From assembly GCF_023065955.2 (NCBI RefSeq), contig NW_026622874.1, forward strand, positions 6,430,001 to 6,494,000: a stretch of DNA of 64,000 nucleotides, given 5' to 3'. Position 1 is the stretch's first letter. Each line of letters begins with the position of its first letter. The position numbers and the translations under genes were made by a program. The notes below the pieces were generated by a model. That model was not told where the DNA came from and did no database searches. It was given only the letters and a program-made list of their open reading frames with translations. Positions 26,123 through 36,695 of the stretch are shown piece by piece. Source of the stretch: Ursus arctos (Eukaryota; Chordata; Mammalia; Carnivora; Ursidae).

Positions 26123-26248
26123 GGGCGCCTGGCGGGCTCAGTCAGAGGAGCGCGCAACTCTTTATCTCAGGGTCGTGAGGTGGAGCCCCACGTGGGGGTA
26201 GAGATGATGTAAATAAATAAAACTAAAAAAATATATATATATATATGA
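26123..26248 (+). mobile_element. Short Can-SINE with AT-repeat tail
   Basis: It begins GGGCGCCTGGCGGGCTCAG, carries GGAGCCCCACGTGGGGGTAG, and ends in AAATAAATAAAAC followed by (AT)n. The flanks AAGATTAAGACAACAGAG (26105-26122) and AAGATTAAGGCAACAGAG (26249-26266) are an 18-base duplication with one mismatch. Confidence 0.92.
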
Positions 26249-26266
26249 AAGATTAAGGCAACAGAG

Positions 26267-28854
26267 GAACCAGAATTTCCGAGGAGCAAGAGGAATGTCC
26301 TAAGTGGTCCTAAGTGGCCTGACAGTGCCAGAAGGAGGAGCTCGCCACACAGAGGGGTCAGGAGGCCATCTGAGATGGGCCTTGATGGCCGGGCAGGTGC
26401 TTCCCTCGATGGGGGGAGGCGGTCCCAGGCACAGGAGCACCGTGTGAAAGCAAGGGGCCTGGCTGCACTAAAGAAACCAGTGGGGGATAGCGGGGGGAAG
26501 TTCACTGGGTGCCGTGGGCCCGGCGTGGAGTAGGAACCGAGCCCATGGACGGCGGGGAGAAGTGGTCAGAGCTGAGACGGGAGCAGAGGTGGAATCTGGG
26601 GACACAGACCCTGTTGGCACGGAAACGTCATGCCCCAGCCACACTGACCGCCCTGTGACCCGGGAGGGCCCTTGTCCGCCAGGCCCAAGGGGGACACTTG
26701 TCCCTCGCACAGGTGTGGCCAGAGCCGGCCTGTCCCCACAGGGAGGCTGTCTCTCCACCCAGGAAAGGCCCTGGGGTTCAGGTTTGGTGCTAGTGTCTCG
26801 CTGTCATGTTTTCCTTCCTGGCTTCCAGATGCTTTTCGGTCTCGGGAGCCTCCAGGCTGCCTGCCTGCGTGTGTCCCACTGCCACACCGCCCAGACACGG
26901 GTTCCTGCACCCGCCAACCCCGGGCGGCCGGGCCAGAAGCGTCCCTGAAAGCCCCCGCATTCATAGGCTCTGTCGCATTGCGCGTCCTAGGCTCTGAAAG
27001 AACGCGGTCAGAGAGCAAGACTGGAAGGGGGAAGGCACAAAAGATGATGGGTTTGCTGAAAACCACGGAATGGGACCCTGTGAAAGAGTGACTGTTACGG
27101 TGTGCGCAGGTGGCCCTCGGAGATCCGGCGGGTTGGGCGCCAGAGCCCTGCAACAAAGCGAGGGTCCCAGTAAAGCAAGTCGAACGCACTGCTCAGCCTC
27201 CAGGACCCCAGAGTCACGTTCACACTCCCCTGCGGCCTATCCGGTGTGCAACAGCACTGGGTCCAAAACACAGCACGTACCCTAATTTTGAAAGGCTCTG
27301 CGGCTGCAGAACGCTAACCGCGTGAGCTTTCAGCGTCACACTCACCGATCACAGACCGCGAGAGCAAATACAATAACAAGAAGCCTGACACAGCGCAAGA
27401 ATCACCAGAACGTGACACACGGACAGGATGTGAGCCAAAGCTGTCGGGAAAGTGGCGCCCCTGGACGGGCTTCCATCCGCGGGAGCAAGAGAGGCAGTGA
27501 CCAGGGACTCCTCTCCATGGCGTGTCACGAGGGAGGAAGAGCTGGGGTGACAGAAAGGGTGACAGGTCTCCTGCACGCTGTCCCTCCTCCGGTCTTTCTA
27601 AGGCCTGCACATTTAATTCGACAGGTGGCAATCATGGCAATTAGGCGCCCAGGACAAGCAGCACCCAGGTGGCAAGAGGGCCTCTGCAGGCGTCGGCGAG
27701 GTGACATTGTGGGGTCAGGGCACCGGGGAGGGGGGAGGAAGAGGCCCCTCCTGGTTAAAATGCAGGGACAGGGGCCGCCCTAAAGCTTCCCGGCCCTGGG
27801 AATGTTGGGCCATTTCCTTTGTCACCGTTTGAGGACAGGCCGTTCTCGAAAAACACCAAATGATTCTTGGCATGGGAGTAGAGCTTCCCAGTTAACAACG
27901 ACCAAAGCCCATGGGGTGCTTGGCTCCCCCAGAGCACCCTGGCCGGGCCTGACCCACATTCCAGGGTCCGGGACAGCCCTGGTCTCGTGTCCGCTACTCC
28001 CGCCAAGAAAGCAGCCTCTCCGATGAATTTCAATAAATGCCCACTATATCCCGTGTTCTGCCATCGGAGTAAGAAAATACTGTCCCCACACCAGCGCTTC
28101 AGCGGCCCCTTAGACACCTCGCTCCTGGTTAGCACGGAGGCCCCGCACCCCGTTCTCATGGGACACTCCCATGCAGAAGACACACCCACCCAACGTACAT
28201 CCCGCCAAGGCCACCTCCACCTTGCCCAGGCCACGGGGTTTCAAGGCTTGGTGCCACCCACGTGTGCCTCCTGTAAAGGTAAAGCCTATGGTGGCATTTG
28301 AGTGTGCATACACACACACACACACACACACACCCATCACCAGTCATGCTCCCAAAGCCTCTTACCCACCAGTAAAGTCAGCTTCGAGCCCTGGGTCTGG
28401 AGGGCACCCCCAGCGTGTCAGATGTGTGAGCCAGGTCTTGGCTCTGAGGGACCAGGAAGTGCTTACGGGGGTCCTGCCCACCCGGGGGGGCCACTGCAAG
28501 AACAGCCCTAGAAATGACTTTGGGAACAAAGGAGATTTGGCCGAAGCTAACTGGTGAGGAGAAACCTCCCTGACCACGGAGTGCTTAGTGGGTACAGAAC
28601 ACAATGACCTTGGGAGGTGGCCGAGCGGGAGCCCTGAGCGCCAGTCTAGGGACGGAGACGCGGAGGCTCAGAGAGGGGAAGGGACCTGCTCAGGGTTCGT
28701 GCTCTTGAGAACCAGAGCCAACTCTGAGGCCCTCCAGCGTCCATGGCACTTGGGGCTTCAGGAACTGGACACACAGCTGGAAATGTCACTCCGTCCCCTG
28801 CCCTCCAGGTCATTCTGTTCAGCCCATTGCTCATTTCCCTGCTAGCCAGCGTCG
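26267..28854. other. Intronic sequence without recognised genes
   Basis: GC-rich, unique-looking DNA with many overlapping short ORFs and no recognised domain. A (CA)n run lies at 28310-28333. Confidence 0.4.
28310..28333 (+). repeat. (CA)n microsatellite
   Basis: About eleven uninterrupted CA units following GCATA. Confidence 0.9.
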
Positions 28855-28998
28855 GTGGAAAGCGTTCCCTCACCTTGGTGGACCACATCGGGGGGCCCTT
28901 CCTCCATTAACTCGCACACGCACTTATCACAGCGCACCTCCCGTCGGCCGGCCAGCTCCTCGAGGGTGGGGACCACGTCTTCTTCGACTGTGGTCCTC
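28855..28998 (+). mobile_element. Probable L2 LINE 3' fragment
   Basis: CGTTCCCTCACC, CACTTATCACAGCGCACC and CCAGCTCCTCGAGGGTGGGG (near 28950) recall the L2 3' region, in which an AGCTCCTTGAGGGCAGGG-type motif is the best-known landmark. Confidence 0.45.
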
Positions 28999-29552
28999 AG
29001 CTCGAGCATAGACTGGCAGCAGCAGGAGCGCTCTGCATGCCCGGCCAGTGACACGCTGCTGGAGGCCCTCGGACGTCGCTCTTCTCTGCTCGGCGCTTGG
29101 CCACACTCGCCTGAAATGCAGACTTCCTCAGTAGCATCCGCTGGTGATCACTTCTGAGACGTTGGTCCTTTGCAACATCTCACAGGAAACAGGGACACTG
29201 TTGGTGTTACTGAACGTGACCCAGTCACCCCTGACCCAAGCCACAGTGGGACACATCCCACAGGAGACTCACGGAGCAGGTGTCACTCGGCTTCCGAGAG
29301 TGGCAGGGAGCCTCTGACCCCTTTGCCACACCTGACACAGCACCATGCGGACACTGGACTCTAGACAATCCTGCGGGGACCCCACTGTCCCTGGCATTTC
29401 CCAGCACTTCACCGCTGTGAAAACACTGTGAAATGTGCATTAGACCATCGTAACCCTACAAGAAGGGGGTTTGCTCAAGACAATGCTGATTCTGGTTTTC
29501 TCATTACAAAAGTAATACATTTTGTGTTCATTTTAGAAAATTTCGGAAACGT

Positions 29553-29741
29553 GGGGCACCTGGGTGGCTCAGTCGTTAAGCGTCTGCCTTCGGCTCAGGG
29601 CGTGATACCCGTGTTCTGGGATCGAGCCCCGCATCAGGCTCCTCTGCTGGGAGCCTGCTTCTTCCTCTCCCACTCCCCCTGCTTGTGTTCCCTCTCTCTC
29701 TGGCTGTTTCTCTGTCAAATAAATAAATAAAATCTTTAAAA

Positions 29742-29796
<55 letters not shown>

Positions 29797-29843
29797 GAAG
29801 GAAGGAAGGAAGGAAGGAAGGAAGGAAGGAAGGAAGGAAGGAA

Positions 29844-29893
<50 letters not shown>

Positions 29894-29898
29894 AAAAG
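29553..29898 (+). mobile_element. Can-SINE with expanded GAAA/GGAA tail
   Basis: A full-length element begins GGGGCACCTGGGTGGCTCAG and has the CTTCTTCCTCTCCCACTCCC body. It ends in AAATAAATAAATAAAATC followed by a tetranucleotide array of about 155 bases. The flanks AGAAAATTTCGGAAACGTG and AGAAAATTTCGGGAACGTG form a target duplication with one mismatch, which shows that the array belongs to the SINE tail. Confidence 0.93.
29742..29895 (+). repeat. (GAAA)n-(GGAA)n-(GAAA)n compound microsatellite
   Basis: A block of GAAA units (about 29742-29795) is followed by GGAA units (about 29796-29847), then GAAA again to about 29895. It arose from the A-rich tail of the SINE. Both strands read as Lys/Glu/Arg or Phe/Leu/Ser low-complexity frames, which are not genes. 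Confidence 0.92.
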
Positions 29899-30343
29899 AA
29901 AATTTCGGGAACGTGTAAAAGTATAAAGAAGAAAACAGCTCCCAGGCGCTCCCCACCTGTTAACATCTCAGTGTCATCCGGTTTTATCTATCCGTCTATT
30001 TATCTGTCTTCTACCTTGTATGTTCTTGATTTTAAGATCCCATTGATCATGAAACACACCGTGAATTTATCAACAATGTTTTAGGAAAGAAAGAAAAAAG
30101 AAACCATTTCTCTTGATATCAGTCTCACATTCAGAAACATCCACGCCGTGGGGAAAGGAGGTGTCTTAGAATCAAGGAAATACCAAAGATGTGAGCTCCT
30201 TACAGACCGCACAATTTCAACTGCGTTTTTCCCGTTTTCTCCTAAAACTTGCTGCCCCACCATCAGAAACTCTTTGTAAACACCATTGCAGTGGGTAAAT
30301 AATATTCTACCACCTTCTATTGTTGTCATCTGGGTTTGTTTAT

Positions 30344-30446
30344 TATACATTTTTATAAAGTCATCTCTACGCCCCACGTGGGGCTCGAACTCACGACCCC
30401 GAGATCAAGAGTTGCATGCTCCGCCCACCGAGCCAGCCAGGCGCCC
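30344..30446 (-). mobile_element. Short (tRNA-part only) Can-SINE
   Basis: The element has CGCCCCACGTGGGGCTCGAA, CCCGAGATCAAGAGTTGC and the head complement AGCCAGCCAGGCGCCC. The 11-base flank GGTTTGTTTAT is repeated at 30333-30343 and 30447-30457. It has no CT-rich body. Confidence 0.93.
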
Positions 30447-30457
30447 GGTTTGTTTAT

Positions 30458-30690
30458 AATTTTCAGTGTTATAAACAAGGCTTCATGGCACATCTTTATG
30501 CATGACTTTCTGTCCCTGTTTTTGGTTGTTTTCTTAGGATGAGGTCCTGCAAGTGGAATTACTGACCTAAAGGGTATGAACATTTAAAAACTCTTGATAC
30601 CTAAATGCCAAACTGGTTTCCAGAAAAGATGTCCCAATTTACATTCCTACCAGTGACACAAAAGCCCCTTCTCTTTCTGTGGCATTGATT
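30458..30690. mobile_element. Old L1M-type fragment
   Basis: TTCTTAGGATGAGGTCCTGC, AAGTGGAATTACTGACC, CCAAACTGGTTTCCAGAAAA and TTTACATTCCTACCAGTG are landmarks of a common old L1M region. Confidence 0.6.
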
Positions 30691-31071
30691 CTTATCCCCC
30701 CCCCCAAAAGCAAGTAATACGGGTGTTGCAGTTTTTTAAAAATCCAATAGGAAAAATGGGCTTTTAGGGGAAAGCAATAGTCCCCTCTAGTCAGAGCTCT
30801 CCCTGCTCAGTCCAGCTTCCCAAAGGCAAGCTTCTATACGTGGAGCCCCTGTCATGAGCGAGGCACGGTTCTAGGGTGCAGAGTATAGCAACGAGCAGAC
30901 AAAAACCAGCCAAACAAAAAAACAGACAATAGAGAAGATACGTTAAATAATCCAGTATGTTTGATAGGGAGAGTACTCTCGAGGAAAAGGAAGTAGGGAA
31001 AGTAGGGCGTGTGGGGAGGAGGGGAGAGCTGCTATCTTAAGTAAGATCTTGTGATCATGTGGGAAGGTGTC

Positions 31072-31655
31072 TCGGCTGAACTGTGTCCCCTCAAAATCCA
31101 CAGGTTGAACTCCTTACCCCCAGCACCTCAGACTGTGACTATATTTGGAGACAAGATCCTTTTTTTTTTTTTAAGATTCATTTAGTTATTTGAGAGAGAG
31201 CGCGTGCACACACAGGTGGGGGGGCGGGCAGAGGGAGAGAACCTTAAGCAGACTTAAGGCTGTGCAGGGAGCCCAACATGGGGCTCGATCCCACGACCCC
31301 GAGATCACGACCTGAGCCAAAGAAACCAAGAGTCAGATGCTCAACTGGCTGGGCCTCCTGGCGCCCCTGGAGATAAGATCTTCAAAGAGGTGCTTAAGTT
31401 AAAATGAGGTCTTTGGGTGGAACTTAATCCAGTATGACTTGTGTCCTTGAAGGAAGGGGAAATTGGGACCCAGACACATGCATGCACAGAGCAAAGACAG
31501 CGTGAGGACAGGGAGAAGACAGCCGTCTACAGGCCAGGCAGACAGGCCCCAGGAGAAACCAGCCCTGCCCGCACTTGACGCAGACGCCCAGCCTCCAGAA
31601 GGGTGAAGATAAAGTCCTGCTGTTTAAGCCACCCAGTCTCCCGTGCTTATTGGGG
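31072..31655 (+). mobile_element. MLT1-type LTR, interrupted by a Can-SINE
   Basis: GCTGAACTGTGTCCCCTCAA, CCTTACCCCCAGCACCTCAG, GTGACTATATTTGGAGAC, TTAAGTTAAAATGAGGTCTT, CAGACGCCCAGCCTCCAGAA and GTTTAAGCCACCCAGTCTCC match the MLT1 layout in sense orientation. It is a non-coding solo LTR of the ERVL-MaLR group. Confidence 0.78.
31161..31367 (-). mobile_element. Can-SINE inside the MLT1 LTR
   Basis: It has a T-run, AAGATTCATTTAGTTATTTG, GGGGCTCGATCCCACGACCC and a head complement ending GGCGCCCC. The flanks TGGAGACAAGATCCTT and TGGAGATAAGATCTTC are a diverged target duplication. Confidence 0.9.
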
Positions 31656-31959
31656 GCACCAGCACCCCCAACACAGGTGGCCTCTCTGAGTCCGCGACAC
31701 TGGAGCAAAGCCCTCAGGACGCGAATGAGGGAGCCACACAGGTATCTGTGGGACGAGTCCGTCAGGCAGAAAGAACAGCAAATACAAAAGCTCTGAGGTG
31801 CGAAGGTGCCTCTTAAATATTAGAGGAATTGCGAAGAGGCCAGTGGGGCTGGAACAGAGTGAGTGAGAGGGAGCGGAGCGGAGCGGGAGGGGAACCGGAA
31901 GGACAGCGGACGGCATAGGCTCTGGAGCTGCGGGCCCTGGAACGGGACTAGTCCAAACG

Positions 31960-32180
31960 GAGACGTGCTGTAAGACTGTGAAAACGTAGCATGTGAAAAA
32001 GAAATATTAAACATTTCATTAGTAATTTTGATTGATATGCACTGGAGGTTAAATATATTGGCTATACTGAGTTAAATAAAATATACTAGTGAAGTGAATT
32101 TCACCTGTTCCTGTTAGTATTTTATGATATAGGTACTAGAAAATTTTAGATCATACCTGTGGCTCATGTTATCTTTCTTC
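31960..32180 (+). mobile_element. Small AT-rich ancient repeat, probably a non-autonomous DNA element
   Basis: GACGTGCTGTAAGACTGTGA, CATTTCATTAGTAATTTTGA, GAGTTAAATAAAATATACTA and GTGGCTCATGTTATCTTTC follow a common mammalian repeat of the MITE type. It separates two parts of the larger repeat at 30825-33240. The family name is not asserted. Confidence 0.5.
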
Positions 32181-33240
32181 GGGAAAGTTCTGGCCCGGGG
32201 TCTTGTGGGTTATGATAAAAGCTTCAGCTTTTGCTCTGAGTGACTTGGAGCCATTGGAGGGTTTCCAGGTCCAAAAAATGACCTGATCTGACTCACTCGT
32301 GTTTTCAAAGGATGGCCCTGGTGGCCCTGTTGAAGAGAGATCGCTAGAAACATCAATAAAGGTGAGCAGATCAGTTATGGAGCCATTGCAACCATTCAGG
32401 AGAAGATGGGGCTTGGACCGGCAAGGCAGAAGCAGCATGGTGAGAAGTGGTCAGACACCAAATAGATTTTGAAAGCAGAGCCAGGAGCGTTTCCTGACAG
32501 ATTGGGCGTGGGGTGCGAGAAAAAAAGGAGTCAAGGATGAGTCCGGGTTTTTGGCCTGAGCTCCTGGAGGGATGCCATTTGCTGCGAGGGGAAATAAGAA
32601 GGGAGAAGCAGGTCTGGGAAGAACAGCACGAGCTTGGTTTTTAGATAAGTTAAGTCTCAGATGCCTTGTGGTTTCCAAGTGGAGATGCTGGGAAGCCAGT
32701 TGGGTCTAAGACTCCGGAGTCTGAGCTGGAGATCTGGCTTTGGGAGAGATCAGTATAAAGCTGCAAAGGAAAGCCTGACGGACAACATCAAAGGAGCCAG
32801 TGTAGGCGGGAAGAAGAACAAGGTCAAAGGCAAGGCCAAGATCAAGAGCCCCGAGTGCCCCAGGGACCCTCACGTTCGGAGGCTGCCAAGATAAGCAAGG
32901 GAGACAGAGAAGGAGCTGTGAGGTAGAGAAAAACCAGGAGAGGGAAGTGTGGCAGAAGCCAGAGGAAAATTGTGTTTCAGGGAGGGAGGGAGGTAACATG
33001 TCCAAGGCTACTGAGCACTCCAGGAGAAGGAGACAGAGATCTGGCCACGGGATTTAGCAACCCGGAGATGCTGGGGATCCTGGAAAGTACAATTCAGGTG
33101 AGTGACGGACGCAGAATGACTACCGTGGGTTCAAGAGAAAGCGAGAGGAGAGGGATCAGTGACCGCCAACCCAGGTAACTCCTGCAGGGAACCGTACTGT
33201 CAAGGGAAGAAGTGGCAGTGGGGAAAAGATCTAGAGAGGC

Positions 33241-35130
33241 TATTTTTAAAAGGGGGGGACAATGTCAGCATGGACGTACACTGCTGGGAATGAAACAACG
33301 GTGATGTCAGAAAGAGACGGAATTCTTCTGTTTTTCTCATCTCCAGAGTATCCTTATATTGCTTTTTCATGTTTTATCGACGTTAGACATTGACTTTCTG
33401 CTATGATCTGCAAGCTCAGCTGACTTGCATCAGCCCTCGTCTTCCTGCTGCTCTTGCTCCAATATCATCCCAGTATATCATGATCGTCCCACTGCCCCAA
33501 CACAGCGCTATTTCAGTGCATCCACTGATCACCTTGGTAACCTTTATCTCTCGGTCTACCCACTACAGACAGCATCTCCTGATCCCCCCACTTTATAAGA
33601 GGAGGGTATTCACACCTCTACCCTACCCTCTTCATGTCAGTCAGCTTTCGTAGGGTGCGCTCGGAGAGGAACAATGCTAACTCCTACCAAATCTCGGCAA
33701 CTCACGCTTATTTCTTATTCATATAACATGCTGTGCCCTGCTTCTGATGTCCTTTTTATTCTGGGAAGCAGACCGAAGAGCAGCCCCCATCTGAGACCTG
33801 CCATTCTCGTGAGAGAAAGAGAAGAGCAATGCCAGGACCTCACAATGCCTCTTAAAGCGTCTGCTCAGTCATGGCATAAGTCACCGCCACTCACATTCGA
33901 TTGGCCAAAGCAAGTCACGTGGCCAAGCCCGTTATCAGTGGGCAGGGAAGGAAGTATTCCCCTCCCACAGGAAGCATGGCAAGCCATATGGAATCAGGTG
34001 GGGATGTGCTGTCCTCTTTCCAGGGAGGAGAGTGAATACTTGGGAACAATAATCTATCGCAATCCACCTGCCAACTTCTACAAGCTATAGTTTTCATTTT
34101 ATATTGTCAAGATAGAAAAACTTTACATCTTCCTTTATAGCTGTTATTAAGCAGTCTTCAGTGCCTTGTCTGTGGTTGCTTTTATAAGTTGAAAACCACT
34201 GAGCAGCATTGATATTACTATGACTAAGCAAATATTCCTGCTGCAGAGTCAAAGAGGTGCTAAGAGCCCATACTGTGCACCACCGTTCCAATGACACAGA
34301 CCCTATACACTTCAAAGAGCCCCGTTTTTATACTCCATCATTCGCTCCATAACAGGCCACATTTTGATTTGCTTCATATTTGAACTATGCCTTTCATGAA
34401 AAATTTTTGGTCTCCCTGAAGTTGCTAATTACCTTTCTTTTTTTACTGTTGGTGGAAGAAACATGTGTTTTCTACACTGTATCCCCAATATCCTCCAAAT
34501 TGTTTCTCATTCCATTTATTGTTTGGAATATTTTTATACTTCTCTTTTGAAGTCTGCTGACCTTCTGAACTAATTGGGCCTTTTGCTTAATTTTTGGATC
34601 TTAATGCTTTTGCATAGCCTTTTGTCTTTACTGCTGTTGCTAATTGCCTTCTGTTTTTTATCAAAGGTTTAATTTCTGGCAGTCCCAACAATACTCTTAG
34701 CTCTATGGAATGTCCCCTTCTCACACTATTCTCAGAAAACTCTTTCCTAGGGCCTTCGTCCTCCCACTCTAAAGAAGATTGCCTGCTCTCAAGGCTGCTG
34801 AACAATTCTATCCTCGATTTTCATTGCTCTCCTGAAATGGATCCCTTGTTTCCTGGATCTCATATCTTCTCTCTTGGTTTACTCTCTGGTTTTACTGAAA
34901 TACATACTTAAATAACTTCCTTAAAAAGGTTAAATAGGATGTAAACTTCCTTGGTCCTTGCATCCTCAGGACCACCACACTTACATATAAAATAAAGGCA
35001 TCGGACCAGATGATCTCTAATGCCTATTCCAGGAGTATAATTCTAGCCAATATTCACTCACATATAGCATACTATACCAAGGAGAAATTTAAAATGGTTG
35101 TTGTTTTCAAGGAACTTAATTTACAGAGGC
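33241..35130. other. Intronic, AT-richer sequence; diverged repeats likely
   Basis: No gene seen. Part of 33660-34080 (ATTGGCCAAAGCAAGTCACG, TGGCCAAGCCCGTTATCAG) and of 34700-34960 (GAAATACATACTTAAATAAC, GGATGTAAACTTCCTTGGTC) resembles dispersed mammalian repeats whose families I cannot name. Confidence 0.4.
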
Positions 35131-35147
35131 AAAAAATAAACTCATGA

Positions 35148-35338
35148 GGGGCGCCTGGGTGGCACAGCGGTTGAGCGTCTGCCTTCGGCTCAGGGCGTGA
35201 TCCCGGCGTTGTGGGATCGAGCCCCACATCAGGCTCCTCCGCTATGAGCCTGCTTCTTCCTCTCCCACTCCCCCTGCTTGTGTTCCCTCTCTCGCTGGCT
35301 GTCTCTATCTCTGTCGAATAAATAAATAAAATCTTAAA
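35148..35338 (+). mobile_element. Can-SINE with perfect target-site duplication
   Basis: A complete sense element runs from GGGGCGCCTGGGTGGCACAG to AAATAAATAAATAAAATCTT. The flank AAAAAATAAACTCATGA is repeated exactly at 35131-35147 and 35339-35355. The body is close to the presumed consensus, which suggests a young copy. Confidence 0.96.
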
Positions 35339-35906
35339 AAAAAATAAACTCATGAAACAATTAAAAAAAAAGTTAGCAGTAGATGCCACAAGTTAGGGGA
35401 ATATTCATCATCAGTTTGAGCATTGGGGGTAGAGGAAAGACAGAGAGAAGCTGAGCCAGGCTGTGGTGGTCTTACCAGGGAAGCAAGACTTCTGTTGGGT
35501 GTCAAAGAGTAGGCAGTATATTAGAGATAATTATTTATGAATATCCAACTGGAGATTTATGGCCAACATTAGTCTGAAGGAATGGTTATCAGTCAAGGGA
35601 AGCTCTCCCCCCACCACCTCCCTGTCACCATCTGAGTTATCAACATTTTCGTTTTACCAAGTCAATCAAGAAAGATAAAATTTTTAAATATGAAAGTATA
35701 ACTTTGCCCGTAACCAACAGACAAACTCTCCTTCCATTCCGGGGCATAACAATGAACTTTCACTATATATATGAATAATTGTGTACAAACTTATAAATGC
35801 CCTAGTTTTTGGACTCTGAAGTGACTGACAACAGTCTGTATTAGCAGCGTGTCACTGAGTAAAACGGGGCAGAGGGGCACTCTCTTTACCACCATCCATG
35901 TTTTTA

Positions 35907-36054
35907 AAGATTTGTTTGTTTGTGAAAGTGTGTATGCACAGGAGCGGGGGGGGGGGGGGGGGGGGGAGAGAAGCCGATCTCACCCTGAGATCATGACCTA
36001 AGCCAAGGAAACCAAGAGTCCAATGCTTAACTGACTGAGCCACCCAGGCACCCC
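35907..36054 (-). mobile_element. Can-SINE carrying a G21 run
   Basis: TTTAAAGATTTGTTTGTTTG, the G run, CACCCTGAGATCATGACC and the head complement GCCACCCAGGCACCCC define the element. The flanks ACCACCATCCATGTTTTTAAA and ACCGTCATCCGTTTTTAAAA are a diverged target duplication. The G run sits where the GA-rich body is expected. Confidence 0.85.
35946..35966 (+). repeat. G21 homopolymer
   Basis: Twenty-one guanines inside the antisense Can-SINE, probably expanded from a GGGGG in its purine-rich body. Confidence 0.85.
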
Positions 36055-36439
36055 TACCGTCATCCGTTTTTAAAATTTGTTTTGTATTGTTCCAGTGAGG
36101 AGTCAGAGCGGCCATAAATCACTTCTGCTTCCCATCCCCTCCCAGGAGAGGAAACATCCCTCCACAGAGTGACAGCACTGCTGCTTGGATGACAAGGCCC
36201 CAGGGATGGTCAGGACTGGGCTTCTCAGCCGGATGAATCTGAAACACCCGCATCAGAGGAAAAACAGGCCTTCCTCCACCCCCCACCCCTCTGTCCCATT
36301 CGATTTGCAAATGAGAAGACTTGCAGAGAAGGAAGTTTCCAGAAAAAAGAAACGATCCCTGGGCCAAAGGTCTGACCAGTTTCCAAAGAGTGGGAGTAAG
36401 GTGAGGACAGCAAGTGCTTGGGGCCCTGTGGCTAATTTC
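36055..36439. other. Intronic sequence, nothing recognised
   Basis: Unique-looking sequence with short ORFs only. I see no exon or repeat. Confidence 0.4.
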
Positions 36440-36695
36440 CCGGGCAGGGTCTCACCTCCTACGACCCCTCTGGGAGGCTTTCTCTGAACCCCACTTCCAC
36501 CTAGGAAGAATTAGCTGTGCGCAAACACTCTGTCCCTGCAGCCATGACAGCATTTATCAAATTCAAACAAAGTTTGCATCCATTTTCCCCAACAGTCTAT
36601 GACACCTCAATGGACTTAGTCATCGTCACGCCCCAGTGCCTGGTACGTATGTAGTGGTTGCTCTGCGTTTGTTGAATGAATGAGAGCAAATGCAT
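36440..36695 (+). mobile_element. L2 LINE 3' end
   Basis: GGGAGGCTTTCTCTGAACCC, CATGACAGCATTTATCAAAT, CCCAGTGCCTGGTACGTATG and the terminal GTTTGTTGAATGAATGAGAG follow the L2 3' end in sense orientation. Confidence 0.75.

Larger units (their letters stand above)
29480..30060. mobile_element. Old L1M-type fragment, split by a Can-SINE
   Basis: CATTACAAAAGTAATACATT and TTTTAGAAAATTTCGGAAAC lie left of the SINE. GTGTAAAAGTATAAAGAAGA and TGTTAACATCTCAGTGTCAT lie right of it. Together they form a continuous old L1-type segment. Confidence 0.55.
30825..33240 (+). mobile_element. Large ancient interspersed repeat (family not named), interrupted
   Basis: Segments at 30825-31071, about 31690-31950 and about 32185-33240 read as one long, very common mammalian repeat. 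Landmarks are GAGGCACGGTTCTAGGGTGC, AGCAAATACAAAAGCTCTGA, AGGCCAGTGGGGCTGGAACA, GGAGCCATTGGAGGGTTTCC, GTGAGAAGTGGTCAGACACC, GTTTTTGGCCTGAGCTCCTG and TTCCAAGTGGAGATGCTGGG. The gaps are filled by an MLT1 LTR and by a small AT-rich repeat. I recognise the pattern but cannot assign the family name with certainty. No coding capacity is evident. Confidence 0.55.

Noticed and set aside
28874..29012. Possible minus-strand exon with AG acceptor before 29012 and AAG/GTGAGG donor at 28874, open for 46 codons
   Set aside because: It overlaps an L2-like segment. Joined in phase to STUM exon 1 it would be read in another frame with an early stop. No known protein is recognised.
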